Origin: Lachnospiraceae bacterium
Lineage (GTDB): Bacteria; Bacillota; Clostridia; Lachnospirales; Lachnospiraceae
Reading direction: 5' to 3'
Length of the DNA: 17,199 bases
Assembly (NCBI GenBank): GCA_004558185.1
Contig: SFDP01000047.1
Coordinates: forward strand, 1 to 17,199
Shown: piece after piece, positions 1 to 6,286 of the stretch
Position numbering within the stretch: position 1 is the first letter of the stretch
Layout of the letters: the number at the start of each line of letters is the position of its first letter
Notes under the pieces: model-generated
Databases searched by the model: none
What the model saw: the letters and a program-made list of their open reading frames with translations, nothing else
Told to the model about the DNA's origin: nothing
Program-made: the position numbers and the translations under genes

Positions 1-15
1 GCATTACTGTTTATT

Positions 16-21
16 TGTCAA
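16..21 (-). promoter_or_regulatory. Possible second leftward -35 box
   Basis: A perfect TTGACA lies here on the minus strand. Any -10 box at normal spacing would fall just outside the left edge, so only half of a promoter can be seen. It lies downstream of the more complete promoter at 79-107, so the gene to the left may have tandem promoters. Confidence 0.25.
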
Positions 22-28
22 GGTGCTT

Positions 29-41
29 GCCTGAATCAGGC
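29..41. repeat. Short perfect palindrome in presumed leader
   Basis: The 13-base palindrome GCCTGAATCAGGC has 6-base arms around one central base. It lies about 30 bases downstream of the start point predicted for the 79-107 promoter. It could be a small hairpin in the leader RNA or an operator. No T-run follows it in either direction, so it is not a good intrinsic terminator. Confidence 0.3.
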
Positions 42-78
42 TGCTGTGTCAGGGGATTTCCCTTGCGACAGCTTACTC

Positions 79-107
79 ATACTACCACAGCTGTTTTTCT
101 TTGTCAA
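79..107 (-). promoter_or_regulatory. Sigma-A-type promoter pointing left, out of the window
   Basis: On the minus strand, TTGACA (102-107) is separated by exactly 17 bases from TAGTAT (79-84). The -35 is perfect and the -10 matches four of six consensus positions. It lies just past the stop of the last operon gene. A-tracts sit directly upstream. It probably drives a separate gene or operon to the left of the window, which cannot be identified here. Confidence 0.5.
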
Positions 108-111
108 CAAC

Positions 112-153
112 TTTTTTCTACATTTTTTTCTGGCATTTTTTTCCGGTATTTTT
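112..153 (-). promoter_or_regulatory. A-tract array upstream of leftward promoter (UP-element-like)
   Basis: On the minus strand four A-runs of 5 to 7 bases (149-153, 136-142, 123-129, 112-117) are spaced about 12 bases apart. They end five bases upstream of the -35 box at 102-107. Such tracts can bend DNA or bind the RNA polymerase alpha subunit. The role here is inferred from position and composition. No hairpin-plus-T-run terminator for the flagellar operon was found in this stretch. Confidence 0.4.
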
Positions 154-164
154 ATCCCCCATTA

Positions 165-716
165 TCACTGCATTCCACACAATATTTTGGTGATTTCTTC
201 CATGGTGGCACCCTTCGGTATCCTGTGTGTACCTGCGATCAATTTGCGGTCATAGCCGTTTGAAAGCAGATACTCATCATATTCTTCCTTCGAATCGATC
301 ATGCCTGCTTCATATAGCTTGCTGCTGATCGTGCTGCTTCCAGTTTTCCGCTCAACGGTAATAAGAATATAATTCTCCTCCTCTGTTGAAACTGTTTCCT
401 GCTGGAGTTCTTTCCCTGTATCCTCCCCGGTTTCATTCCTGCTCTCGGCAGAGGGCTGCTCCGAATCAATTGTAGAAGGCTCCTCGTTTGCCTTTGGGGT
501 TTCCTCCGGTATGATATTCTCACCGGCATTCTCTTCTGTTTCAGCTTCCCTGGTCGCCAAATCTGCCAAAACAGTTTCTTCCACCATTCCCAGCTGTGCT
601 GCTCTAACCTTAATTTGGGCATCCGTCATGGGCTCTGTTTTCTGGCTGATCCCCAAAATCACTGCCGTAACCAGAATACCAATGCCCAGACCCCTTAAAT
701 ACTGTTTTACATCCAT
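165..716 (-). CDS. Membrane-anchored protein with MltG-type N-terminal subdomain, no catalytic domain
   Basis: The protein has 183 residues. One membrane helix lies at about 8-23, followed by a TDAQIKVRAAQLGMVE segment (about 31-46) of a kind seen in Lachnospiraceae envelope proteins. Next is a disordered stretch rich in Glu, Ser and Thr (about 55-115). The C-terminal domain (about 117-183) reads like the small subdomain that precedes the catalytic part of MltG endolytic transglycosylases: SSTISSKLYEAGMI, a YDEYLLSNGYD segment, then AGTHRIPKGATMEEI. The large YceG/MltG catalytic domain is absent, so it is unlikely to cut peptidoglycan itself. It may bind wall material or a partner outside the membrane. 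It is the last gene of the operon, 34 bases after the SwrB-like gene. The AGGAG before the ATG is about 13 bases away, longer than usual. Automated pipelines may name it MltG, which would overstate its function. Confidence 0.75.
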   Translation of the reverse strand: MDVKQYLRGLGIGILVTAVILGISQKTEPMTDAQIKVRAAQLGMVEETVLADLATREAETEENAGENIIPEETPKANEEPSTIDSEQPSAESRNETGEDTGKELQQETVSTEEENYILITVERKTGSSTISSKLYEAGMIDSKEEYDEYLLSNGYDRKLIAGTHRIPKGATMEEITKILCGMQ

Positions 717-750
717 ACTATGTATGCTTCTCCTCTTCTAACCCCTTCAT

Positions 751-1866
751 CTACATTCCTTCAAACAGACCAATTACCAGTTGTACCTCTCCGTTCCCCA
801 GACCAAGCTCTCTGGCAATAGCCATGTTGGACATTCCTTCCCTATGGAGCTTAAGAATCTTTTCTTTATTATTGCTTCCTGCTTCTTCTTTTCCTGCAGG
901 TATATCCTTATTTCCCTCCGAATTAATCGTAGTCTTTGCACGAGCACCGCCTTTTTTCGCCGGTGCTTTCTTTTTCGGGGACACCTTTTTCACTGGCTGT
1001 ACGACAAAGGGCTGCTCCTCCTCCATAATGACTTCCGGTATGCCCAGTGCCAGCTCCTGAAATTCCTGTTCGCCTGCTTCTGTCACCAACTTTTCTGCAA
1101 TATCTTTAGAATCTTCTTTTTTCCTCTCAGTCAGGTCTTCTTTTTCTTCTTTTTCCTGCTGCTTATTAGCCAGCACTTCTATCCCACTGATTAAAGGACC
1201 CTTCTGCTCTCTTTCCCGAATACTCTCTTCTATACTGATTTCTACTGCTTCTTTAATTGCCCGCATCAGGTTTTCGCTGACTGCAAGCTCGACCTCCTTC
1301 TGAACGGTCTTTTCGATTCTGTCCTGAAGATCCTCCTTGATGGAAGTATCGATTGCCTCCTGAACGGTCTCCTGCAGCATATTCCCTATTTTTTCGATCA
1401 GAGAATCTCGTATAGACCCCCTCAGCAAATCACGGGTTACATCCTGAACAGTAATTTCCAGCTTCTGTCTTGCTTCTTCTACGGCACTGCTGATTTCACC
1501 TGCAGTATACTTGATCTGATCATGCTTATTGTTCAGCATATCATATAAAAACACTGCTTCTTCATGATTTTTATGAATCTGCTCCAAAACGGTGTCCGAA
1601 TATTCCTGAATAGCCATAATCTTTTCATTGGTGATACGTTCCATATAGCGTTCCGACTTTTCTCCGGAGGACACCATACTCTCTTCTACCTTTTCTTCTA
1701 TCCCGATTCGAATCGTCTGCAGCTCTCTCTGCAAAAAAAGCTTGAGCTTTTTTTCCTGTTCTTTTATTATGCCATCTTCCTGCTTTGCATACTTATCCGG
1801 CACTAAAAAGCTGGCAGCAAAGACGGCAATTCCAAGTATAATTAAAACTATTTCTGTTACTCCCAT
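751..1866 (-). CDS. SwrB/DUF6115-like membrane-anchored coiled-coil protein
   Basis: From the chosen ATG the protein has 371 residues. A single N-terminal membrane helix (about 4-22) is followed by a long charged helical region (about 30-250) with imperfect Glu/Lys-rich repeats. A Lys-rich linker (about 298-320) leads to a C-terminal helix-turn-helix-like segment, with key words LHREGMSNMAIARELGLG and GEVQLVIGLF. Membrane helix, coiled coil and this tail match the plan of Bacillus SwrB (YlxL), encoded just after sigD, which promotes assembly of the export apparatus. It is much longer than SwrB (about 170 residues). An ATG at 1905 overlaps the previous stop, but that start lacks a ribosome site and adds 13 non-hydrophobic residues before the membrane helix. 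The 1866 start puts the helix at the very N-terminus, as the family expects, and is served by GGAGG at 1896-1900 across a hairpin. Confidence 0.7.
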   Translation of the reverse strand: MGVTEIVLIILGIAVFAASFLVPDKYAKQEDGIIKEQEKKLKLFLQRELQTIRIGIEEKVEESMVSSGEKSERYMERITNEKIMAIQEYSDTVLEQIHKNHEEAVFLYDMLNNKHDQIKYTAGEISSAVEEARQKLEITVQDVTRDLLRGSIRDSLIEKIGNMLQETVQEAIDTSIKEDLQDRIEKTVQKEVELAVSENLMRAIKEAVEISIEESIREREQKGPLISGIEVLANKQQEKEEKEDLTERKKEDSKDIAEKLVTEAGEQEFQELALGIPEVIMEEEQPFVVQPVKKVSPKKKAPAKKGGARAKTTINSEGNKDIPAGKEEAGSNNKEKILKLHREGMSNMAIARELGLGNGEVQLVIGLFEGM

Positions 1867-1875
1867 ATCAATTTC

Positions 1876-1900
1876 AGCCGGCCAAGGGCCGGCTGCCTCC
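1876..1900 (-). promoter_or_regulatory. Ribosome site separated from its ATG by a perfect hairpin
   Basis: On the minus strand GGAGG (1896-1900) is followed by AGCCGGCC-CTT-GGCCGGCT, a perfect 8-pair GC-rich stem (1876-1894). The ATG follows at 1864-1866. The linear distance from GGAGG to ATG is 29 bases. If the 19-base hairpin folds, about 10 remain, a workable spacing. No T-run follows, so it is not an intrinsic terminator. It could also protect the mRNA or slow ribosomes. Confidence 0.5.
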
Positions 1901-1901
1901 A

Positions 1902-2216
1902 TCATATTTTAACATCAAATCCCGTTTCCCGTTTGGGAACCACACGCCCATCCGATTTCTGACCTTTTTTCCTGTTCTTTCCGCCATCACCGGAATATTG
2001 GCCATCTCCCTTTTCCTTAGCATCAAATTTCTTATTCTGATACTCTGTCTGTTCAGGCTTGACCACCTGCTTCATATTGGTATTAAGCTCTTTATGAAAC
2101 TGGGTCTGAAAATGGCCCTGATCTACCATTCCTTTGTTGTCTTCATTATGCTTCTGGGTGGTAAAATCCTGAATCCTTGTCATCGCATGATTTAAGTCGA
2201 CCTGTCCTATTGCCAT
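1902..2216 (-). CDS. Small hydrophilic protein of the flagellar operon, function unknown
   Basis: The protein has 104 residues, is soluble and has no predicted membrane segment. The N-terminus MAIGQVDLNHAMTRIQDFTT and the tail GFDVKI look like the more constrained parts. The middle is polar and rich in Gln, Lys and Gly. Proteins of this size and style often lie after fapA-like genes in clostridial flagellar operons, but I cannot assign a role. The start at 2216 has AGAGG at good spacing. An in-frame ATG at 2228 overlaps that ribosome site and is less likely. The stop codon overlaps an ATGATG that could restart translation of the next gene. The leader carries a hairpin nearly identical to that in front of cheC. 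Confidence 0.6.
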   Translation of the reverse strand: MAIGQVDLNHAMTRIQDFTTQKHNEDNKGMVDQGHFQTQFHKELNTNMKQVVKPEQTEYQNKKFDAKEKGDGQYSGDGGKNRKKGQKSDGRVVPKRETGFDVKI

Positions 2217-2246
2217 ATTTCCTCTCATTCTGCTGCTTCAGCAGCA
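2217..2246 (-). promoter_or_regulatory. Leader hairpin plus ribosome site, copy 1
   Basis: In the mRNA sense a 6-pair stem TGCTGC-TGAA-GCAGCA (2231-2246) is followed by AATGAGAGGAAAT and then the start codon. Twenty bases (2219-2238) are identical to 6242-6261, the leader of cheC. The shared stem and ribosome site suggest a duplicated translation-control cassette, or convergent selection on the same structure. Confidence 0.55.
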
Positions 2247-2285
2247 TTTTAATCTCAGGGGGTTGTGCATCAGCGAAGATTCCCG

Positions 2286-2312
2286 GGTTGAAAGAATATA
2301 TTCCTTTCAGCC
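2286..2312 (-). other. Stem-loop just after the fapA-like gene
   Basis: On the minus strand GGCTGAAAG pairs with CTTTCAACC around an AT-rich loop, with one mismatch and one possible G-T pair. It begins about ten bases after the stop codon. No T-run follows, so it is more likely an mRNA-stabilising or processing hairpin than an intrinsic terminator. It sits in the 105-base gap before the small 104-residue gene. Confidence 0.4.
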
Positions 2313-2321
2313 TTCCTCCAT

Positions 2322-3902
2322 CTAATTCATCCCAACCATGGTCACATCACCTTTTTGCCGGACAAAGCGACAATATTGAACCTGAGTCTTAATGATCTTA
2401 GATACATCCGCAATCACCAGCTTCGTTCCCGGATACACCTTACCTCTGACAATAATCTGTGCATCACTGTCCACAGACAGCAGTTCTTCCATCTGCTCCA
2501 GTTCTTTCGTAAGCGCTTCAATATTCTTCTTCGTTTTGGTCACCACGTTAGAAAGCTCCTGAACGTGTCTGACCTGCTCAGGACTGAGCTTAACACCTGA
2601 ACGTATCTTCGTCTTAGTCGACTCCAAAATGGGCCTGGCAGAGGAAATGGTCTTATTGTCCTTAGCAAGCTGCTGCTGCAAATACTCATAACGCTGCTTC
2701 GTCTCTGGCGATACCCCGATCTCTACAATAGTATTTGCTCCCAGCTCAGACCCGAGAGTTTTGACATCCACAAGATTCGTTGCACATACATAGCCGCCGG
2801 TAATAAACCCTTTCTTTCCACCAACCCGTATCTCTGTACCTGCAAGCACACGACTGTGGAGAATAGAGTCAACCTGTACATATCCTCTGGCTTCTACCGT
2901 TCCGTTTTCAATGTACTTGGCCACAATATTTCCTCCGGCATGAAGATTCCCCTTATTCATACCATTGACTCCCCGGGCAATAGTGATGTTTCCGCCTGCA
3001 ATGATTTCTGCCCCTTCCACTACACCACGAATTTCCACGTCTCCGTGAACCTTGATTCGAAAATTGGAGCAGACATTCCCATTCACCTGGAGATTCCCTT
3101 CATATTCAATATCCCCGGTAGATAGATCCACGTTCTCGACCGTCATTACGTTACTGACGAACACCTTATTATCCACCAGAGTTACATGTCCGTCTACCTG
3201 AGCATAAATTTCTTTACGGTCTTCAGACAATTCGATATTTCGCCCAAACCTGATAATCTCTTTTTTTACCGTTCTGGGATGCACAATGCCGCCACATACA
3301 TCCATTCCATCATCTCCCCTGTCCTCCGGGTGGAGTCTGGCCAGACAATCTCCTTTCTTGACATGGTTAATGATATTCAGATGAAAAAAATCCACACTGC
3401 CGTCAGGATTAACGGTTGGCTTTGCCTTTAAGTCGGTATTGAAGAGATACTCAATGTATGCATCCGTTCCCTGACGCACTTCCTTGCCCTGCGCCAGAGT
3501 AATATTCGTGCAATATTCCTTCTCTTTTAGGAAATACCTGATTTTATCCTTGTCTATTCCGAAAACCACTCCCTTGAATCTCATCTCCTCTATGATATCC
3601 GTTTCCGTCATCTCCGGTCCATCATTGGATGGAGGATAAAATCTCCCCGTGGCATGCATACGATTTTCCGAAATAATCAGATGAAGTTCTCCCTTGATCG
3701 GATAGGTTTTCTGCTGGCACAATTCGATAACCGTATCTGACTGTAAAGATAAAACGGCCTTGTTTACCTCCGGCAGGTTAAAAGCGATCTGATGCCTCTC
3801 AAGATATTCAACCACCTCGCTGACCAAAATAGGCTCCTTCCCCGCCACCAGCTTCAAACAAGTTTTATTAGCTTCGTTAATAATCTGAAAATATGAATGC
3901 AC
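2322..3902 (-). CDS. FapA-family (DUF342) protein of the flagellar operon
   Basis: The protein has 526 residues, in the usual range for the family. The N-terminal part (about 1-70) is variable. The FapA N-domain follows (about 75-250), ending with a VDGHVTLVDNKVFV segment typical of the family. Next is a right-handed beta-helix-like region of repeated Gly-rich turns (about 255-395: GNLQVNGNV, VHGDVEIRG, IAGGNITIARG, HAGGNIVAKY). A coiled coil spans about 403-475, then a short C-terminal domain. FapA in Vibrio helps place the flagellum and responds to glucose signalling. In Clostridia the gene is common beside sigD, but the role is unproven. The start codon is GTG, preceded by a G-rich site (AGGGGGG) six bases away. 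It lies 34 bases after fliA. Confidence 0.85.
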   Translation of the reverse strand: MHSYFQIINEANKTCLKLVAGKEPILVSEVVEYLERHQIAFNLPEVNKAVLSLQSDTVIELCQQKTYPIKGELHLIISENRMHATGRFYPPSNDGPEMTETDIIEEMRFKGVVFGIDKDKIRYFLKEKEYCTNITLAQGKEVRQGTDAYIEYLFNTDLKAKPTVNPDGSVDFFHLNIINHVKKGDCLARLHPEDRGDDGMDVCGGIVHPRTVKKEIIRFGRNIELSEDRKEIYAQVDGHVTLVDNKVFVSNVMTVENVDLSTGDIEYEGNLQVNGNVCSNFRIKVHGDVEIRGVVEGAEIIAGGNITIARGVNGMNKGNLHAGGNIVAKYIENGTVEARGYVQVDSILHSRVLAGTEIRVGGKKGFITGGYVCATNLVDVKTLGSELGANTIVEIGVSPETKQRYEYLQQQLAKDNKTISSARPILESTKTKIRSGVKLSPEQVRHVQELSNVVTKTKKNIEALTKELEQMEELLSVDSDAQIIVRGKVYPGTKLVIADVSKIIKTQVQYCRFVRQKGDVTMVGMN

Positions 3903-3936
3903 TGTTGTCCCCCCTGTTCTCCTGTTAGTCGTTTGA

Positions 3937-4704
3937 CTAGAGTTGCTCCATAATTCCCATATATTTCCCCATTTTTGTCTTCATCTTCTGTAAAGCCCTG
4001 GTATGGAGCTGTGACACCCTGGATTCTGTCACCTCCAACACATGGCTGATTTCCTTCAACGTCAAATCTTCATAGTAATAAAGTTCAATCACCTTCCTCT
4101 CCTTTTGTGTCAAGAGAGTTAATGCTTCTTCCAGCATCCGTTTCAGTTCTTCCTGCTCAACAGCCTCCTCCGGCATGGTAAAACGCTGTGTCCCCGCATG
4201 ATGCGGAATATCGCTTCCCTGCTCCAAAAACTCATTCAGCGAAACCACATTGGTGATTTTCATTTTGGACTGCCATTCCACATATTCCTGTCCGCTGATC
4301 CCCAGTCCTTCTGCAATCTCCGCATCCGTTGCCGCTCTTCCGTGAATGCTTTCAATTTCCCTCATGACCGTCTCGATCTGCTTTTGCCGCTGGCGTATCG
4401 TTCTGGGAATCCAGTCCATCTTCCGAATCTGATCCAAAATAGCTCCCCGGATTCGCAATGAGGCATAGGTTTCAAATTTAACAGCCTTTGTATAATCGAA
4501 TTTATCAATAGCATCAATCAATCCAAATATTCCATAGCTGACAAGGTCTTCATATTCTACATTGTACCCCAGATACATACTGAGCCTTCCCGCTACCAGC
4601 TTGACCAAGGGGGCGTATTCCAAGATAATCTTCTCCCTGACCTCCGGATTGTGATTACTTTTTTCGTAATCTGTCCATAGCTTATTTCTTCCTGTTTCGT
4701 CCAT
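3937..4704 (-). CDS. fliA: Flagellar sigma factor sigma-28 (FliA/SigD)
   Basis: The 255-residue RNA polymerase sigma factor directs transcription of late flagellar, motility and chemotaxis genes. Region 2 (about 20-98) contains EYEDLVSYGIFGLIDAIDKFD and FETYASLRIRGAILDQIRKMDW, hallmarks of the FliA/WhiG group. Region 3 spans about 100-165. Region 4 (about 185-245) ends in a helix-turn-helix (LTLKEISHVLEVTESRVSQLHTR) for -35 recognition. Length is usual. The start has AAGGAG nine bases before the ATG. No gene for its antagonist FlgM is in the window, and I saw no clear sigma-28 promoter (TAAA...GCCGATAA) here. Its place inside the cluster suggests it is made with the early structural genes, as sigD is in Bacillus. 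Confidence 0.95.
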   Translation of the reverse strand: MDETGRNKLWTDYEKSNHNPEVREKIILEYAPLVKLVAGRLSMYLGYNVEYEDLVSYGIFGLIDAIDKFDYTKAVKFETYASLRIRGAILDQIRKMDWIPRTIRQRQKQIETVMREIESIHGRAATDAEIAEGLGISGQEYVEWQSKMKITNVVSLNEFLEQGSDIPHHAGTQRFTMPEEAVEQEELKRMLEEALTLLTQKERKVIELYYYEDLTLKEISHVLEVTESRVSQLHTRALQKMKTKMGKYMGIMEQL

Positions 4705-4772
4705 TCATCTAAACTCCTTGGTATGAAGCTTCTCTCACATCTACGATTCATCCCGAATCCTTCCGGTTCTGC

Positions 4773-5084
4773 CTACGAAGCCTGCTCACTCTCCTGCGTC
4801 TCTTCCGGCTCGCCGTCTGAGGCTTCCTCCATTCCTTCCGGGTCTTCCTCGTTCTCCATAGCTTCCTGTTCCTCAGCCAGTCTTTTTTCCTCATTCACCT
4901 TATCAAAATGAAGAATCGTTTTAATAAAAATGAGTCCAAACAAATAGTAGAGCAGCAAGACAGACAGCAAAATTAATAATGCTGTCTTGAATCCATATTG
5001 GAAATAATAAGTCATAATACTGGTAATGCCTCCGGCGATCAGCATAAGCATTACCGGAAACAGCTTTAATCTGCTTTTCTTCAT
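4773..5084 (-). CDS. Small two-helix membrane protein with acidic tail, unknown
   Basis: The protein has 103 residues. A short basic N-terminus (MKKSRLK) precedes two hydrophobic helices (about 8-26 and 33-56). A charged helix follows, then a strongly acidic, probably disordered tail (about 66-103) dominated by Glu. By the positive-inside rule both ends face the cytoplasm, so the acidic tail would be cytoplasmic. I do not recognise a named family. The gene lies between cheD and fliA with gaps of 12 and 68 bases and has AAGGA nine bases before the ATG, so it is very probably translated. An accessory role in motility is inferred only from context. Confidence 0.65.
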   Translation of the reverse strand: MKKSRLKLFPVMLMLIAGGITSIMTYYFQYGFKTALLILLSVLLLYYLFGLIFIKTILHFDKVNEEKRLAEEQEAMENEEDPEGMEEASDGEPEETQESEQAS

Positions 5085-5096
5085 TCCCCTAAGTCC

Positions 5097-5576
5097 TTAT
5101 ATGATTTTGGTCTCTTTTCCTACGCATTTTATATGGTATTGACCGTTCTCCGGGTAAAAGGTTACCGTTCGACCACATGATCCTCCTGTGTCCTGTGCTC
5201 TTATAGGAATCCGTAGTGCATTCAGCTTTTTTACACTTGCTTCTGCATTTCTTTTACCCACAGCAATCAGATCTGATTTATTACTAACCGAGAACATCTG
5301 CGCTCCACCGGCGATCTTCGCCACAAGATTCTGCCTTCTGGCTCCTTTGGCAAGAACCCGTTTCAACAACTCATCTATTCCGCTGTCTACAAATTTGGCA
5401 ACATTAGAATTGTTTCGAATGGAGGTACTGTCAGGCAGCATGGCGTGCAGCATACCGCATACCTTAGCCTGAGCATCCCACAGCACTACCCCTACACAGG
5501 AACCCAATCCCAATGTTGTAATGGTATCTGTCCCGCTGCAAACGTTCAAATCGGCCATTCCAACTTTGATATCCAT
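5097..5576 (-). CDS. cheD: Chemoreceptor glutamine deamidase CheD
   Basis: CheD deamidates selected glutamines on methyl-accepting chemotaxis proteins, making them methylation-competent or active. It also binds CheC and stimulates it. The 159-residue length is usual. The catalytic Cys is C27 in GLGSCVGV and the His is H44 in GMLHAMLPD, with Thr at 20-21. These are the same positions as in the Thermotoga enzyme. A conserved KIAGGAQMF and RAQDTGGSCGRTV follow. The ribosome site GAGGAG is well placed. The gene directly follows cheC (45-base gap), the usual pairing of partners that form a complex. Confidence 0.95.
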   Translation of the reverse strand: MDIKVGMADLNVCSGTDTITTLGLGSCVGVVLWDAQAKVCGMLHAMLPDSTSIRNNSNVAKFVDSGIDELLKRVLAKGARRQNLVAKIAGGAQMFSVSNKSDLIAVGKRNAEASVKKLNALRIPIRAQDTGGSCGRTVTFYPENGQYHIKCVGKETKII

Positions 5577-5621
5577 GTTTTCTCCTCTGTATGCCTTTTC
5601 TTTTCGATTGAATCCTTTGTA

Positions 5622-6239
5622 CTACCCCAAGAGGCCCAGTGAAGAAAGTATCTTCTGATAGGAGTCCATATCCGGAACCATAATAAAAAAGCCATCTATA
5701 GTCATCTCATCATAAAACTGTGTCTGAATTAACAGCATCTCATCTCCCAATTCACCAAACTCTATAGCCGGTACACTTAAAATGGCTCCGGCCATATCAA
5801 TACATAAATCGGGAATAGAGGGGGTTATCCGCAAATTGGTCATCCCGCTTAACGCATTCAGGTAGGCACCAACAATAATATTGGAAACCTCCTTCAAGGC
5901 AGACCTCTCCAATTCCCCCTGCAAATCTCTTGCCGTTTCGCTCCCCATTAACTTATTGATTAAGTGGACAGCTACTTCCTCCTTCACCAGGAACATGATA
6001 CTTCCAGTAATGTCTCCCGAAATAGCCAGATAGACTCCTGCCACAATCTGTTCTTCTCCTCCCAGTATGGCTCCTACCTCCGGAAATTTCAATAACCTTA
6101 CCTGGGGCACGCTCATATCCACCTTGGTCTGCAGCATAGTTGCCAAGGCTGTAGTGGCATTGCCCGCCCCAATATTTCCAAGTTCCTTTAATACATCCAA
6201 ATAATTCTGTGACATACTTTCTACTGTTATTTCGCCCAT
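5622..6239 (-). CDS. cheC: CheY-P phosphatase CheC
   Basis: CheC removes phosphate from CheY-P and, with CheD, sets up an adaptation loop in Firmicutes and Thermotoga. The protein has 205 residues from the chosen ATG. Both active-site motifs of the [S/D]xxxExxN type are intact: D15-E19-N22 in DVLKELGN, followed by IGAGN, and S113-E117-N120 in SALKEVSN. This makes it a two-site CheC, not a one-site CheX and not a FliY lacking the switch domain. An in-frame ATG at 6251 overlaps the ribosome site AGAGGA, so 6239 is preferred. The leader carries a hairpin nearly identical to that of the 104-residue gene. The gap to cheW is 47 bases. Confidence 0.93.
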   Translation of the reverse strand: MGEITVESMSQNYLDVLKELGNIGAGNATTALATMLQTKVDMSVPQVRLLKFPEVGAILGGEEQIVAGVYLAISGDITGSIMFLVKEEVAVHLINKLMGSETARDLQGELERSALKEVSNIIVGAYLNALSGMTNLRITPSIPDLCIDMAGAILSVPAIEFGELGDEMLLIQTQFYDEMTIDGFFIMVPDMDSYQKILSSLGLLG

Positions 6240-6269
6240 GCTTCCTCTCATTCTGCTGCTTTCACAGCA
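6240..6269 (-). promoter_or_regulatory. Leader hairpin plus ribosome site, copy 2
   Basis: In the mRNA sense TGCTGT-GAAA-GCAGCA (6254-6269) forms a 6-pair stem closed by a GNRA-type loop. It is followed by GAATGAGAGGAAGC and the cheC ATG. Twenty bases (6242-6261) are identical to 2219-2238. The C-to-T change relative to copy 1 keeps the stem through a G-U pair. Confidence 0.55.
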
Positions 6270-6286
6270 TTACCTTTTATGTTACA

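Noticed and set aside
65..100. ACAGCT ... AGCTGT followed by a T-run on the plus strand as a terminator
   Set aside because: The arms are only six bases around a loop of about fourteen, and the orientation (plus strand) does not serve the flagellar operon. No known plus-strand gene ends here.
299..622. 107-codon minus-strand frame overlapping the MltG-like gene
   Set aside because: It is an alternative frame inside the MltG-like gene. It is Arg/Trp/Lys-rich, with no start signal, and the main frame has a membrane helix and a recognisable domain.
2286..2312. Stem-loop after the fapA-like gene as an intrinsic terminator
   Set aside because: No T-run follows on the minus strand, and further operon genes with good spacing follow.
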